Assembly: GCF_019050325.1 (NCBI RefSeq)
Contig: NZ_VOMB01000014.1
Location: 32,552-96,551, forward strand
Direction: 5' to 3'
From: [Mycobacterium] fortunisiensis
GTDB taxonomy: Bacteria; Actinomycetota; Actinomycetes; Mycobacteriales; Mycobacteriaceae
Length of the DNA: 64,000 nt
The notes under the pieces are model-generated. The model saw only the letters and a list, made by a program, of their open reading frames with translations. It had not been told where the DNA came from and made no database searches. Shown here piece after piece: positions 45,970-55,871 of this stretch; positions within the stretch are counted from its first letter, which is position 1; every line of letters begins with the position of its first letter. The position numbers were made by a program, and so were the translations under genes.

Positions 45970-46641
45970 ATGCCTACATGGAGTTGGATCCTCATCGTCG
46001 TGGTTGCCGCGGTCATCGTGTTGCTGGCGGTGGTCGTGGTCGCAGCGATGATGCGGCAGAAGCGCAGTGAACGGCTCAGGGAACAGTTCGGGCCGGAGTA
46101 TGAGCACGCCGTCGAATCAGCCGGCGGCCAACGGGCAGCGGAGCGGGAACTGCTTGCGCGCGAACGCAAACACAACAAGCTGAAGATCAATGAGTTGACG
46201 CCGGAATCCCGGACACGGTACGTCGAAGCGTGGGCCGTGACCCAGGCCGGGTTCGTCGACAACCCGGCGAAGTCGGTCGGCGAGGCGGATCGCCTGGTGA
46301 CCGAGGTGATGCGCGAACGAGGTTACCCGATAGACGATTTCGAGCAGCGTGCTGCTGACATCTCGGTCGATCATCCCAAGGTGGTCGAGCACTACCGCTC
46401 GGCGCACATCCTGCACCTTGCCCAAGAACAGGGTGAGATCGGCACCGAGGCGCAACGTGAGGCACTCGTGCACTATCGCGCCCTGTTCGAGCAGTTGGTC
46501 GGCGCAGTGCCCGGGACCCAGGCCGGGCCCGGCGCCCAGACTGCCGAGCATGTGGCCCAGGGCGAACACGACACCCGGGCCCGGCGTGCGGCGGACACGA
46601 ACGAAGCCGGCACGGATTCGACGAAGGAGGCGCGGGCCTGA
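45970..46641 (+). CDS. Membrane-anchored conserved hypothetical protein
   Basis: The product is 223 residues. One N-terminal helix (about 4-27, WILIVVVAAVIVLLAVVVVA) is followed by a basic, charged region with LREQFGPEYEHAVESAGGQR and RERKHNKLKINELTPESRTR. A helical core then has VGEADRLVTEVMRERGYPID and a low-complexity tail. This arrangement is common in actinobacteria but the function is not known to me. The ATG at 45970 follows AGGAGGTCAGGAA. It faces the PTS gene across a 99-bp gap. Confidence 0.72.
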   Translation: MPTWSWILIVVVAAVIVLLAVVVVAAMMRQKRSERLREQFGPEYEHAVESAGGQRAAERELLARERKHNKLKINELTPESRTRYVEAWAVTQAGFVDNPAKSVGEADRLVTEVMRERGYPIDDFEQRAADISVDHPKVVEHYRSAHILHLAQEQGEIGTEAQREALVHYRALFEQLVGAVPGTQAGPGAQTAEHVAQGEHDTRARRAADTNEAGTDSTKEARA

Positions 46642-46740
46642 CCGCCCGGACGAACCAGCCCACCGAAGATCTTCGCGTGGCCCTCACCCGCCATTGCGAT
46701 TTCTTCCAGCGGCTGCTGTCGGCCTGAGGTCGGTGCAGCG

Positions 46741-48258
46741 TCACAGGCTGTCTGCGATGGCGTTCTTCAGCGCCTCTGAATCCGTGCCGAACACCGCCTG
46801 CACGCTGTTGCCGACTTCGATGACGCCTGCGGCACCAAGCGTTTTCAGCCGGTCGTGATCGACCTTGCCGGTATCGGCGACCTCCATGCGTAGCCGGGTG
46901 ATGCAGGCATCCACGTTCACCAGGTTCTCCCGGCCGCCGAACGCGGCAATGAGCTGTTCGGTGGCCGAGTCGGCGTCGGGGTCGACGCTGAGGTTCGCCC
47001 TTTCTTCGTTCTCGAATTCGGTCTCGGGTTCGCGGCCCGGGGTCCGCATGTTCCACTTGGTGATCGCGACGTAGAACAACACGAAATAGACGACGAAGAA
47101 CACCACTCCCAGTCCGACCAGGAGCCAGACGTTCTTCGCCGCCGGCGCACCACCGTAGAGCAACAGGTCGATCAGGCCCGCGGAAAACGAGAAGCCCAGA
47201 TGGATGTCGAGCAGGTAGGCGATGGCCAACGACAATCCGGTCAGCACCGCGTGGATGACGTAGAGCGGGAACGCGACGAACATAAACGCAAACTCGAGTG
47301 GTTCGGTGACCCCGGTGAGGAACGCGGTCAGGGCGGCCGCGGACAGGATGCCGACCGCCAGCTTTCGCTGTTTGCGGTTGGCGGCCAAGATCATCGCCAG
47401 CGCCGCGGCGGGCAGTCCGAACATCAGGATGGGATAGAACCCGGAGGTGAGGATGCCCGCGGTCGGGTCGCCGGCGGCGAACCGGGTCAGCTCGCCGGTG
47501 GCCACCGAGCCATCCGGCGACTGGTAGTCGCCGTAGATGAACCACACGTATGAGTTCGGAATGTGGTGCAGGCCGAAGGGAATGAGCATGCGGTTAGCAA
47601 AGCCGTAGACAAACGCGCCCAGCGCCCCGCTGGCACCGATGAACCGGCCGAGTGCGGTCAGCCCGGCATCGAAGATCGGGTAGAAGTAGCTCATCACGAA
47701 GGCGACGAGCAGGCTGGCCAGCGACACCACGATCGGCACGAACCGTCGGCCACCGAAAAAGCCGAGATAGGACGGTAATTGGATGGTGTGGTAGCGGTCG
47801 AACAGCCACGCGGTGAGGAGGCCGATCACGATGCCGGCGAACACGCTGTAGTTGATCTGGGCCTGATCGCCGGCCTTGTCCACCTCGCCGGCCAGCACCA
47901 TCGGTGACATGGTCGTGAAAACGGCCTCGGTGACCAGGTACCCCACCACGGCGGCCAGCGCCGTCGACCCGTCGGCCTTGCGGGCGAAACCGATCGCCAC
48001 ACCGACGGCGAACAGCAGGGCCAGATTGCTGAACAGTGCGTCACCGGCGGCGCTCATGGCCTTGAAGAACGGGCCGATGACCGGGGAGTCGATCCGCCCC
48101 AGCAGGTCGGGCTGGCCCAGCCGCAGCAGAATCCCGGCGGCCGGCAGCACGGCGATCGGCAGCATCAGGCTCTTGCCGAGTCGCTGCAGCTGCCCGAAAC
48201 CGCGGACGTTCATGCTCGGTTTGCGCTGCGTACCTTCAGATTTGGTGGTACTGCTCAT
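46741..48258 (-). CDS. PTS EIIBC, N-acetylglucosamine/glucose type
   Basis: Sugar-transporting permease of the phosphotransferase system, 505 residues. The EIIC part (about 1-400) has ten or so helices, with [20 protein letters not shown] and [18 protein letters not shown]. The C-terminal EIIB domain carries the phosphorylated Cys in [14 protein letters not shown]. There is no EIIA fused; it is the separate divergent gene at 48392. Proximity to nagA makes N-acetylglucosamine the likely sugar (NagE-type), with PtsG (glucose) as the alternative. Confidence 0.88.
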   Translation of the reverse strand: MSSTTKSEGTQRKPSMNVRGFGQLQRLGKSLMLPIAVLPAAGILLRLGQPDLLGRIDSPVIGPFFKAMSAAGDALFSNLALLFAVGVAIGFARKADGSTALAAVVGYLVTEAVFTTMSPMVLAGEVDKAGDQAQINYSVFAGIVIGLLTAWLFDRYHTIQLPSYLGFFGGRRFVPIVVSLASLLVAFVMSYFYPIFDAGLTALGRFIGASGALGAFVYGFANRMLIPFGLHHIPNSYVWFIYGDYQSPDGSVATGELTRFAAGDPTAGILTSGFYPILMFGLPAAALAMILAANRKQRKLAVGILSAAALTAFLTGVTEPLEFAFMFVAFPLYVIHAVLTGLSLAIAYLLDIHLGFSFSAGLIDLLLYGGAPAAKNVWLLVGLGVVFFVVYFVLFYVAITKWNMRTPGREPETEFENEERANLSVDPDADSATEQLIAAFGGRENLVNVDACITRLRMEVADTGKVDHDRLKTLGAAGVIEVGNSVQAVFGTDSEALKNAIADSL

Positions 48259-48309
48259 CGATGTGTCGCCCTCCTGGCTTCGGGCAGGCCGGTCCCGGAA
48301 CTGGGCGGA

Positions 48310-48365
48310 AGCTTAGACGACAACCGGGGAGCCCGAGACCCTCTTTCGGTCACGCTCGTTATTGT
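48310..48365. promoter_or_regulatory. Divergent promoter region of EIIBC and EIIA-nagA
   Basis: TAAGCT on the minus strand (48310-48315) and TATTGT on the plus strand (48360-48365) fit -10 boxes for the two directions. I looked for a DasR-type site (TGGTCTAGACCA) and did not find one. Confidence 0.3.
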
Positions 48366-48391
48366 TGGCGCAGAGCAAAGGAGCCACCACA

Positions 48392-48862
48392 GTGAGCACG
48401 AGTCGAGTACTCGCCCCCGTCCCTGGACGTGCGGTAGCACTCAAGGACGTCGCCGACCCCGTGTTCTCGGCGGGGATGGTCGGCCACGGCGCTGCGGTGG
48501 ACCCGGCGCGCGGCGTGGTCGATGCGATCGCCCCGGTCAGCGGCAAAGTGTTGAAGCTGATGCCGCATGCCTACGTGATCGTCACGAACGACGGCGTCGG
48601 CGTCCTGGTGCATCTGGGGTTGGACACCGTGACGATGAACGGCGACGGTTTCACCGCGCATGTCCGCCAGGGGGACGACGTGACCGCCGGCCAGGTGGTG
48701 ATCACCTACGACGTCTCCGTGGTCGAAGCCAAGGGCCTCAACCCGATCGTTCCCGTCGTGGTCATGGACGAACGTGACCCGAACAACGTGGTCGTGGCCG
48801 ATGCGGTCCGGGCCGGGGATGAGATCGCCTCGGGCGCAGAACTTTTCACGGCAACCACCTAG
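48392..48862 (+). CDS. PTS EIIA, glucose/GlcNAc type
   Basis: Soluble phosphocarrier of 156 residues that takes phosphate from HPr and gives it to EIIB. The phosphorylated His is in GVLVHLGLDTVTMNG. Other family marks are VLAPVPGRAVALKDVADPVF, SGKVLKL and HVRQGDDVTAGQVV. The GTG at 48392 with an AAAGGAG ribosome-binding site is a better start than an upstream TTG. It is 18 bp ahead of nagA, in the same unit. The free-standing EIIA matches the EIIBC gene that lacks one. Confidence 0.93.
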   Translation: MSTSRVLAPVPGRAVALKDVADPVFSAGMVGHGAAVDPARGVVDAIAPVSGKVLKLMPHAYVIVTNDGVGVLVHLGLDTVTMNGDGFTAHVRQGDDVTAGQVVITYDVSVVEAKGLNPIVPVVVMDERDPNNVVVADAVRAGDEIASGAELFTATT

Positions 48863-48880
48863 CCGAACAGGATCATCAGT

Positions 48881-50026
48881 GTGCTGTTGACCGCCGACAC
48901 CCTGATCACGGGCGCAGAACTGCTGCGGCCGGGGTGGATCGACGTGTCGGGCGAGCGGGTGACGGCGGTGGGCCCGGGTGCACCGCCGCGGCCCGCGGAT
49001 CACGATCTCGGCCCGGTCACCGTGGTGCCGGGGTTCGTCGACACCCACGTGCACGGCGGAGGCGGAGGCAGCTTCTCGGCCGCCTCGGATGCCGACACGT
49101 CGGCCGCGGTCACGCTGCACCGTAGGCACGGAACCACCACCCTGTTCGCCTCCCTGGTCACCGCCACCCCGGACGATCTGCTGCATCAGGTCTCGGAGCT
49201 GGCGCAGCAGGTGGGTGCCGGGCTCATCGACGGCATCCACCTGGAGGGCCCGTGGTTGTCGACGGTGCGGTGTGGGGCGCATCAACCCGCACTGATGCGC
49301 GACCCGGACCCGGCGGAGATCGACCGACTGCTCACGGCGGCGGCCGGAACGGTGCGGATGGTGACGATCGCGCCCGAACGGCCCGGCGCGCTGGCCGCGA
49401 TCCGTCGGTTCGTCGACGCCGGCGTGGTGGTGGCGGTCGGCCATACCGAGGCGACCTACGAACAGACCCGCGCCGCGATAGCCGCCGGTGCCACGGTGGG
49501 CACACACCTGTTCAACGCCATGCGGCCGATCGACCGGCGTGAACCCGGCCCGGCGATGGCGTTGATGGAAGAGCCTGCCGTCACCGTCGAGGTCATCGCA
49601 GACGGGGTGCACCTGGCTCCGGCGATCTACCGTCATGTCACCCGCACGGTGGGGCGCGACCGGGTGTCGCTGATCACCGACGCGATGTCGGCCACCGGGA
49701 TGCCCGACGGCCACTACCGCCTGGGGCCGGTTGAAGTCGACGTCACCGACGGTGTGGCGCTCGTCGGCGGCACCGACACGGTGGCCGGCAGCACGGCGAC
49801 GATGGACGAGGTGGTCCGGTTTGCGGTGGCCCACAGTGGTTTGACGGGCGATGAGGCCACGCTGCTCGGTATCCGTCAAGCTTCGATCAACCCGGCGCGG
49901 GCGCTCGGACTGCCGTGCCAGGGCCTGTGTCGCGGCGCTGCGGCCGATCTCGTCGTCTTGGATGCCGAGCTGAACGTCACCGCCGTGCTGCGTCGCGGGG
50001 AATGGGTCTCGGCACCGGTCGGGTAG
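48881..50026 (+). CDS. nagA: N-acetylglucosamine-6-phosphate deacetylase
   Basis: Removes the acetyl group from GlcNAc-6-phosphate, giving glucosamine-6-phosphate for recycling or glycolysis. The product is 381 residues. Metal and catalytic motifs are VPGFVDTHVHGGGG, IHLEGPWLS (Glu), VGHTEATYEQ (His), GTHLFNAMRP (His) and the catalytic Asp in LITDAMSATGM. The GTG start at 48881 is the first in the frame after the EIIA stop. Together with EIIA and EIIBC this forms a complete import-and-deacetylate set. Confidence 0.94.
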   Translation: MLLTADTLITGAELLRPGWIDVSGERVTAVGPGAPPRPADHDLGPVTVVPGFVDTHVHGGGGGSFSAASDADTSAAVTLHRRHGTTTLFASLVTATPDDLLHQVSELAQQVGAGLIDGIHLEGPWLSTVRCGAHQPALMRDPDPAEIDRLLTAAAGTVRMVTIAPERPGALAAIRRFVDAGVVVAVGHTEATYEQTRAAIAAGATVGTHLFNAMRPIDRREPGPAMALMEEPAVTVEVIADGVHLAPAIYRHVTRTVGRDRVSLITDAMSATGMPDGHYRLGPVEVDVTDGVALVGGTDTVAGSTATMDEVVRFAVAHSGLTGDEATLLGIRQASINPARALGLPCQGLCRGAAADLVVLDAELNVTAVLRRGEWVSAPVG

Positions 50027-50049
50027 CCCGGGCCGGGGTCGCTCGGCCG

Positions 50050-50241
50050 CTATTCGCTGCCGGAGCGCTCGCCGACGAATTCCAGCAGGCGCGGATCGCA
50101 TGACGTGAACCGGTCGGCTTCCTCACCGCCGTCGCATCGCAGCAGGGCAAGGGTGAGGCCATCGCGGGTCCGGGCCAGGACCCGCCAATGACCGCCGGAG
50201 TCCTCCCACCGCTGGAGATCGGCAACGCGGTCGACTGTCAT
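50050..50241 (-). CDS. Short conserved-looking hypothetical protein
   Basis: The 63-residue product begins MTVDRVADLQRWEDSGGHWR, with VLARTRDGLTLALLRCDGGE, a pattern like a small beta-sheet protein. I do not recognise a named family. Two further in-frame starts (ATG 50262, GTG 50271) would extend it across the neighbouring gene's start, so 50241 is preferred. It is divergent from the DUF488 gene, only 19 bp away. Confidence 0.6.
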   Translation of the reverse strand: MTVDRVADLQRWEDSGGHWRVLARTRDGLTLALLRCDGGEEADRFTSCDPRLLEFVGERSGSE

Positions 50242-50246
50242 GGAAC

Positions 50247-50264
50247 TACCATGGCATGCCATGG
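50247..50264 (+). promoter_or_regulatory. Leaderless-type promoter and 16-bp palindrome between divergent starts
   Basis: CCATGGCATGCCATGG (50249-50264) is a perfect palindrome between the two divergent starts. TACCAT (50247-50252) fits a -10 box for the DUF488 gene and would start transcription about at its ATG (50261). It leaves no room for a ribosome-binding site. Confidence 0.45.
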
Positions 50265-50620
50265 GATCCACAGCGCAGGTGCGGTTGGCGCGGGTCTATG
50301 AGCAGCCCGAACCCGGCGAAGGGCAGCGGGTGCTGGCCGACCGGCTGTGGCCGCGGGGCATGAAGAAGACCGACCCGCGGGTGGGTCATTGGTTACCGGC
50401 GATCGCGCCGTCGACCGACCTGCGCCACTGGTATGACCACAAGCCGGAGCGGTACGACGAGTTCGCCGTGCGTTACACCAAGGAACTGCAGTCCGGGGAG
50501 GCGGCTGAGGCCCTCGAGCAGTTGCGGGGCATGGTGCACGACGGCCCGGTCACGCTGGTGACGGCCACCCGCGATCTGGAGCTCAGCCAGTTGAGTGTCT
50601 TGGCGAAGCTGCTCGGCTGA
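50261..50620 (+). CDS. DUF488 family protein
   Basis: The product is 119 residues with the DUF488 marks VLADRLWPRGMKKTDPRVGH, LRHWYDHKPERYDEFAVRY and a C-terminal VTLVTATRDLELSQLSVL. The family is widespread and unassigned; the WPRG motif and Asp/His/Tyr set suggest a nucleic-acid or nucleotide role. The ATG at 50261 follows directly on a -10-like TACCAT, so leaderless translation is likely. Confidence 0.82.
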   Translation: MGSTAQVRLARVYEQPEPGEGQRVLADRLWPRGMKKTDPRVGHWLPAIAPSTDLRHWYDHKPERYDEFAVRYTKELQSGEAAEALEQLRGMVHDGPVTLVTATRDLELSQLSVLAKLLG

Positions 50621-50680
50621 GTCCGGGACGAGGAGGAAGGTAAACCTACCCTCAGTCGCTACGGTAGGCTCGGCGCTCAA

Positions 50681-51322
50681 ATGACCGAGATCGATACCGA
50701 CGTGACAGAAGCCCCCGTACTCAAGCGCGAGCTGACCGACATCACCGATGCGGTGCGCGCGGTTGACGCCCCGCCGATTCCGGTGCTCGCCGAGCCTTAC
50801 GACATCCGGTTGGCCGACGCCGGCGCCGATGCCGAGCTGGTGTCGGAGTGGATGAACCGGCCACACCTGGTGGAGGCCTGGGAGTACGACTGGGCGCCGG
50901 ACCGCTGGCGGCGATACCTGCAGGCCCAGCTCGACGGCCAGTACTCGCGGCCGCTGATCACCAGCTTCCGCGGCAAGCCCGCCGGCTATGTCGAGTTGTA
51001 CCGGGCGGCCAAGGATTCCATCGCCCCCCGCTACGCCGCCGACCCGCACGACGTCGGCATGCACGCCGCGATCGCCGATCTGCGGTTCGTCAACCGCGGC
51101 ATGGGCCCGATCCTGTTGCCGCGCATCGTGGCCAGTGTGTTCGAGCTGGAACCGGATTGCCGCCGGATCATGTTCGATCCGGACCATCGCAACACCGGTG
51201 CGCGCCGGCTGTGCGAATGGGCCGGTTGCGAATTCCTGGGCGAGCACCAGATGTCCAACCGGCGCATGGCCCTGTATGCGCTACCGCGGACCCCCGGCGA
51301 CGCCTTCGGCGCCGCCGGGTAA
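50681..51322 (+). CDS. mbtK: Mycobactin N6-lysine acyltransferase MbtK
   Basis: GNAT-fold enzyme that puts the long acyl chain on the lysine of mycobactin. The product is 213 residues. The conserved motifs [37 protein letters not shown] and [20 protein letters not shown] match Rv1347c. It faces mbtN tail to tail (14 bp apart). Upstream, TAGGCT (50665-50670) is a -10 box, giving a very short leader. An AGGTAAACCT palindrome at about 50637-50646 is only a partial match to an IdeR box. Confidence 0.93.
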   Translation: MTEIDTDVTEAPVLKRELTDITDAVRAVDAPPIPVLAEPYDIRLADAGADAELVSEWMNRPHLVEAWEYDWAPDRWRRYLQAQLDGQYSRPLITSFRGKPAGYVELYRAAKDSIAPRYAADPHDVGMHAAIADLRFVNRGMGPILLPRIVASVFELEPDCRRIMFDPDHRNTGARRLCEWAGCEFLGEHQMSNRRMALYALPRTPGDAFGAAG

Positions 51323-51336
51323 ATCCCGGGACTGGT

Positions 51337-52512
51337 TCAGGCTCCGGCGAATTCGGCGTAGCCGTCGTAATCGGGCTTCATGGCGGCGGCCACCAGCTCC
51401 CACAGCACCTCATCGGTGCCGCCCCCGACTCGGGCCAGTTTCATGTCGCGCCACCACTTGCCCAGCGGCGTCTCGTCGACGAGATAGCCGGACCCGCCGA
51501 AGATGTGCATGCACTCGGAGGCGACTTCCTCGCCGAGCCGGGCGGCGGTCACCTTGAAGGCCGCGGCGGCCCGCAGATCGAGCTTGCCCTGTGTGGCGAT
51601 GCCGGCCAGCGCGTAGCGCAGCAGGTCGACGCGGGCCTGCAGATCGGCGATCCGCATCCGCAGTGCCTGGTGCTCGTACAGGCTGTGACCGAACTGGCGA
51701 CGTTTCATCATCCGCGCCAATGTGATTCCGAGGATCCGCTGGGATCCTGAGGCGACCTGCCCGGAAATCGACATCCGTTCGTGGGCCAGTCCCCAGGAGA
51801 TCGCCGCCAGCCCGGTTCCGGCCCGCGCGACCAGATGGTCGGCGGGCACCCAGGTGTCGATGTGCACCGCGGCGGTGTCCAGCGGACCGTTGCCGACCTT
51901 GCGGTAGGGCGTCTGCACCTCGACCTGTGCGGTCGGCACGGCGATGACGACGACGTTGCCGTGCCGGCTCGTCGGGTCGTGGTCGACGTTGCGGGCGACC
52001 ACCATGATGTGGTCGGCGACCGGCGAGAGGGAGACGAACTTCTTGATGCCCTTGATCTCGAAACCATCTCGGGCAGTACGGACTTCGGTCTCCACGATCT
52101 GGAGGTCCGAGCCACCGGATTCCTCGGAGGCGCCGATGCACAGCACCGCCTCGCCGCGGACGGCCTGTTCGCAGATGGTGCGCAGGTGGTCGGACTTGCC
52201 GAAGCGGCGCAGCAGCGCGATCGCCGAATCGTGCAGGCTGACACCCACACCGATGCCGGCTGACCCGGTCCGGCCGAGGGCGAACGCCAACTCGATCAGC
52301 TTGGCGATGTCGGGTTGCTGGCCGTCGCCCCACTTCTCGGTGAACACGCCGTTACGGCCCAGATGCTCGATGAGCTGACGCGGAAAGCGTTCGGTCTGTT
52401 CGGCTTCGGTGACCCAGGCGGCGACCTGATCGTCGAAGACCCGCTCGAGCAAGTCCCGGTATTCGTCGATGGTGGTGGTGGCAGGCGTCGGCGTCGGCGT
52501 GAGCGTGGTCAT
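51337..52512 (-). CDS. mbtN: Mycobactin acyl-chain dehydrogenase MbtN (FadE14)
   Basis: Acyl-ACP dehydrogenase that makes the double bond in the mycobactin acyl chain. The product is 391 residues. It starts [20 protein letters not shown]. Dehydrogenase marks are [18 protein letters not shown] and the C-terminal [20 protein letters not shown]. The ATG at 52512 overlaps the mbtM stop (ATGA). Order mbtL-mbtM-mbtN with convergent mbtK is as in M. tuberculosis Rv1344-Rv1347c. Confidence 0.93.
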   Translation of the reverse strand: MTTLTPTPTPATTTIDEYRDLLERVFDDQVAAWVTEAEQTERFPRQLIEHLGRNGVFTEKWGDGQQPDIAKLIELAFALGRTGSAGIGVGVSLHDSAIALLRRFGKSDHLRTICEQAVRGEAVLCIGASEESGGSDLQIVETEVRTARDGFEIKGIKKFVSLSPVADHIMVVARNVDHDPTSRHGNVVVIAVPTAQVEVQTPYRKVGNGPLDTAAVHIDTWVPADHLVARAGTGLAAISWGLAHERMSISGQVASGSQRILGITLARMMKRRQFGHSLYEHQALRMRIADLQARVDLLRYALAGIATQGKLDLRAAAAFKVTAARLGEEVASECMHIFGGSGYLVDETPLGKWWRDMKLARVGGGTDEVLWELVAAAMKPDYDGYAEFAGA

Positions 52513-54089
52513 GACTTCGCTGTCTCCATCTGTCGTTTGACCTCCAGGCGGCGCAGCTTGCCCGAGGAGGTGCGGGGAAGGGAGCCCGGTGCCAGGAAGA
52601 CCACATCGGCGGGCACGATGCCGCACTCCGAGGCCACCTGCTGGATGATCTGACTGCGGGCTCCGGCCTCGTCGGCTCCGCGGAACTCCGCTGCGATCAC
52701 CAGTCCGGACCGAACTGCTTTCTCGTCGGCGCCCACGGCCACCACTGCGCCGTCACGCACTCCCTTGACCTGAGCGGCGACCCGCTCGATCTCGGTGGGG
52801 AAGATGTTGCGCCCGGCGACGGTGATCAGTTCCTTGGTGCGTCCGCACACCACCAGCCCACCGTCGACGAAATAGCCCAGATCGCCGGTGGCGAACCAGT
52901 CGTCGGGGTCGAGCGCGGGCTGGCCGAGATAGCCGGACATCATCGAGGTGCCGCGGATCTCGATTTCGCCGACCTCGCGGTCGACGATGCCGGCGTTGTC
53001 CTCGCTGGGCCGCAGCCGCACCTGCATGCCGCTGATGGCGTCACCGAGAACAGCGAGTTGCTGCCGGTTGGACCCGGCGTCGGTGGCGACGGTGATCTCG
53101 TCGATGACGACGCCGCGTCCGGGGACGGGAACGGTGACCGCACAGGATGATTCGGCCATACCGTAAGACGGGGACAGGGCCCCGGGGTTGAATCCGAACC
53201 GGGCCAGCTCGGTGCCGAACAGGCTGGTGGCCGCGCAGTCGACCGGTTCGCCACCGTTGAGCGCGAACCGCACGGCCGAGAGGTCCAGATCGCTCAGCCG
53301 GCGTGAATACTTGCCGATCAGGCCGTAAGCCATGTTCGGCGCGGCGGTCAGGGTGGCGCGGCTCTCGGTCAGCCACCGCACCCAGCTGAACGGGGAGGCG
53401 GCGAACGCCGAGGTCGGCGCCTGCCACACCTCGATGCCGTGAACGGCGCCGGCGAGCAGGAACGCCAGGCCCATGTCGTGGTAGAGGGGCAGCCAGGAAC
53501 AGCCGATGTCGTTGCGCGACAAGCTGATCCGCTCGCCAAGGCCGTGCAGGTTGGCCAGCACGGCCGAGGGGGGCATCTGCGCGGTGCGGGGCGTGCCGGT
53601 GGAGCCCGCGGTGCCCTGCAGGACAGCGGCGGGGCTCCCTTGGGCGTCCAGCGGCAGCGAGGCCGAGCGCTGCGCGTGGGCGATGTCCGCGTCGTGGTGG
53701 ATCTTCAATGCGGAATCGGCCGACCGCAGCAAGTCCAGCTCGTTGCCGTGGCTGAACACGGTGCCCATACCGATGCCGGTGAAGCGGTTGGCTGTGGCCG
53801 TCGCCCACTGGGCGGTGTCGGCCCCGCGGATGGGGCCCGGCAACACGGACAGCCCGGCGCCGGCGAGCAGGGCGCCGAAGATCGCCGCGACGCCGGTCAC
53901 GGTGGGCTCACCCACCACGCCGACGGCCGTGGAGCCGTCGTTGCCGATCTGTTCGGCGACGTTCTCGGCGCGGGCATAGATCTCGCCCCACGGATGACGA
54001 GCCCAGGTACGGGTGTCTGGGTCGTACAGCACGAGGTCGCGGTCGGTCGTGGTCAGCGCGGCGGCCAGGGCCGTGGTCAGTACGCTCAC
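52509..54089 (-). CDS. mbtM: Fatty acyl-AMP ligase MbtM (FadD33)
   Basis: Activates the fatty acid as acyl-AMP and loads it onto MbtL for mycobactin. The product is 526 residues. The adenylate-forming core motif is [20 protein letters not shown], and the later motifs are [30 protein letters not shown] and [17 protein letters not shown]. The GTG start at 54089 overlaps the mbtL stop (GTGA). The C-terminal domain is complete. Confidence 0.93.
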   Translation of the reverse strand: MSVLTTALAAALTTTDRDLVLYDPDTRTWARHPWGEIYARAENVAEQIGNDGSTAVGVVGEPTVTGVAAIFGALLAGAGLSVLPGPIRGADTAQWATATANRFTGIGMGTVFSHGNELDLLRSADSALKIHHDADIAHAQRSASLPLDAQGSPAAVLQGTAGSTGTPRTAQMPPSAVLANLHGLGERISLSRNDIGCSWLPLYHDMGLAFLLAGAVHGIEVWQAPTSAFAASPFSWVRWLTESRATLTAAPNMAYGLIGKYSRRLSDLDLSAVRFALNGGEPVDCAATSLFGTELARFGFNPGALSPSYGMAESSCAVTVPVPGRGVVIDEITVATDAGSNRQQLAVLGDAISGMQVRLRPSEDNAGIVDREVGEIEIRGTSMMSGYLGQPALDPDDWFATGDLGYFVDGGLVVCGRTKELITVAGRNIFPTEIERVAAQVKGVRDGAVVAVGADEKAVRSGLVIAAEFRGADEAGARSQIIQQVASECGIVPADVVFLAPGSLPRTSSGKLRRLEVKRQMETAKS

Positions 54090-54355
54090 TGGTTGCTCTG
54101 CGCGGCAGGCACTTTCGCCAGGATCGCCGCTTCCAGGTCACCGATGGTGTCGCAGCTGAGCAGATCTTCCTCGGACAACACGACGCCGAGCTTGTCTTCG
54201 ATCGCCACCATGCCGACGGCAAACGCCACGGAATCCAGTCCGGCGTCGTCGACCAGGCGGGATTCCCTGGTCACCCGGCGAACGTCGACGTTCATGTCGT
54301 CGCGAAGGATCTCGGTGAGGGCGGCGCTGACCGCTTCGGGTGTTGTCGACTGCAT
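54086..54355 (-). CDS. mbtL: Mycobactin acyl carrier protein MbtL
   Basis: Acyl carrier protein of 89 residues that carries the mycobactin acyl chain. The phosphopantetheine Ser is in [13 protein letters not shown]. It starts [20 protein letters not shown]. The gene is first in its unit, with an IdeR-like box about 30-48 bp upstream of the ATG. It overlaps mbtM by 4 bp, so ACP and ligase are made together. Confidence 0.93.
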   Translation of the reverse strand: MQSTTPEAVSAALTEILRDDMNVDVRRVTRESRLVDDAGLDSVAFAVGMVAIEDKLGVVLSEEDLLSCDTIGDLEAAILAKVPAAQSNQ

Positions 54356-54384
54356 GGGGTGGGACGCTACACCCCGCAAAAAAT

Positions 54385-54403
54385 ATAGGCTAGCCTTACC
54401 AAG
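54385..54403 (-). promoter_or_regulatory. IdeR iron box of the mbtL-mbtM-mbtN unit
   Basis: On the minus strand CTTGGTAAGGCTAGCCTAT matches the 19-bp IdeR consensus TTAGGTTAGGCTAACCTAA at 14 positions, including the central AGGCTA. It overlaps a TATATT -10 box (54382-54387). Iron-loaded IdeR would repress the unit. Confidence 0.75.
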
Positions 54404-54429
54404 CTTGTTGTGAGCTCGATAACGGAGAC

Positions 54430-55509
54430 TCAGTAGCTGAAGTGGGCCGGATCGGTGCCGCCGACGCGGCGGCCGGCATCGACGACGGTTGCCGAGGGCA
54501 CCATCTCCGCGCTGACCACGCCCTGCTCGCCGGTGAGTTCGTCGATGATGTCGAAGGCCCCGGCGATACGTTCGGGCGTATCCACCACGACAGTGGTCAC
54601 CGGCACCTGTCGTCCCCACTGGAACAGCCGGTCGCCGTGCGGCCTGCCCGAATCGGAGTAGCCCCAGACGCCACGGAGCACGGTGGCCCCGCCGGCAGTC
54701 CCGGACTGCAGCAGCCGCCGGACGATCGCCCGGTGGATGGGCACGCCGTCATGCTGGGCAGTCTCGGCGGTGGACACCATCAACTTCTGCCACAGCGGCC
54801 GGCCCTGCGCGTCGTGCGGCGGCAACTCGGCCGGGCGGGTCAGCACCCGCCCGCCCCGTTTGCACAGCTGCGCCCGTTCGACGGTGATCAGCGGGTTCGT
54901 CAACAACCCGGTGAGTTCGCCGAGGACCGCATTCACCTGATCGCCGGTACCCAGCCCGATGATCATCAGTGGCACCTCGGTGTTGCGGCTGAAGAACGCT
55001 GCGCGCCGGCGCTGACCGTGTGCGGTGCCGTCCACCCCGAGGAACACCGTCGCCCCGGCGAAGCCGCGCTGATGCAGCAGGTCGCACACCGCGCGGTAGG
55101 CGGGCGCCCCGCCCACCCGGTGATGACGGCCGACGTACACCGTGAGCTTGGCGAAATCGGTCGATGCCGGTGGGTGCGCCGGCGGTGTCTCGCGACGGAT
55201 CAGCCGGGCCCGCTCCAGGGTGATCAGCCCGCGGGGGACCAGCGCCACGGTCTGCTCGGCCAGCGCGGCGATCTTGTCGGCGGCGTCGACAGCCGCGATG
55301 GTGATCGGCGGGTCCTCCGAGCCGGTCAGTGTTTCGTCGGTGCGCAGGTGGTGATGTGGGCCGAAGCTGGCGATGCCGCGCAGCATCACGCTGATGACGA
55401 TGTCGCTTCCCCCGTAGAGGTCCAGCAGGGTGTCGGCGACGAAGCGGTGCTCGTGGCGTAGCCGCTCGGCGAAGTAGGCGGTCAGTTTGAGGTAATCGGT
55501 AGTGGTCAC
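54430..55509 (-). CDS. Protein of three DUF190 (PII-like) domains
   Basis: The product is 359 residues, with three tandem DUF190 repeats at about 5-104, 118-215 and 238-338. Each has the pattern KLTxY ... GxxGATVxxGxxGxG ... PxxIxxVDxxxxI. DUF190 is a PII-like fold that usually stands alone as a trimer; here one chain could build the whole trimer. It overlaps crcB by 4 bp (GTG 55509), so it is probably a regulator of the fluoride channel. The role is not known. Confidence 0.85.
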   Translation of the reverse strand: MTTTDYLKLTAYFAERLRHEHRFVADTLLDLYGGSDIVISVMLRGIASFGPHHHLRTDETLTGSEDPPITIAAVDAADKIAALAEQTVALVPRGLITLERARLIRRETPPAHPPASTDFAKLTVYVGRHHRVGGAPAYRAVCDLLHQRGFAGATVFLGVDGTAHGQRRRAAFFSRNTEVPLMIIGLGTGDQVNAVLGELTGLLTNPLITVERAQLCKRGGRVLTRPAELPPHDAQGRPLWQKLMVSTAETAQHDGVPIHRAIVRRLLQSGTAGGATVLRGVWGYSDSGRPHGDRLFQWGRQVPVTTVVVDTPERIAGAFDIIDELTGEQGVVSAEMVPSATVVDAGRRVGGTDPAHFSY

Positions 55510-55871
55510 AGCTGGCTCCCCAGTGACATCCCCAGCCAGGCCGCGGCCAGACCCAGCGCCACGCTGACGGCGAGGTTGGCCACCGCCGGCCAGACTCGAC
55601 GTTCCTCGCCCAGGCGCTGGGTTTCCAGCATCCAGGTGGAGAACGTGGTGTAGGAACCGACGAAGGCGGTGCCGGCGAGCAGGGCGGCGTGCGGTTGCAG
55701 GGCCAGGCCGCCCAGGAAACCGAGCAGAAAGGCGCCGCTCAGGTTGACCGCCAGGGTGCCGAACGGAAACCCGCGGGTGTGACGGGCGGACACCGCGCGG
55801 TCGAGCAGAAACCGGCAGACCGCCCCCGCGCCGCCGAGCAGCATCACCCCGGTCCACACCACTGCGGTCAC
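55506..55871 (-). CDS. crcB: CrcB/Fluc fluoride channel subunit (second gene)
   Basis: Small fluoride exporter subunit of 121 residues with four helices. The marks are [15 protein letters not shown] and [17 protein letters not shown]; the TTFST stretch lines the channel. Fluc channels are antiparallel dual-topology dimers; two separate genes imply a heterodimer with fixed orientations. The GTG at 55871 overlaps the stop of the first crcB by 4 bp. Confidence 0.93.
   Translation of the reverse strand: MTAVVWTGVMLLGGAGAVCRFLLDRAVSARHTRGFPFGTLAVNLSGAFLLGFLGGLALQPHAALLAGTAFVGSYTTFSTWMLETQRLGEERRVWPAVANLAVSVALGLAAAWLGMSLGSQL

Noticed and set aside
48259..48391. DasR operator between EIIBC and EIIA
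   Set aside because: No TGGTCTAGACCA-like palindrome is present.
50637..50646. Full IdeR box before mbtK
   Set aside because: Only an AGGT-AA-ACCT core with the wrong spacing; the rest of the 19-bp consensus does not match.
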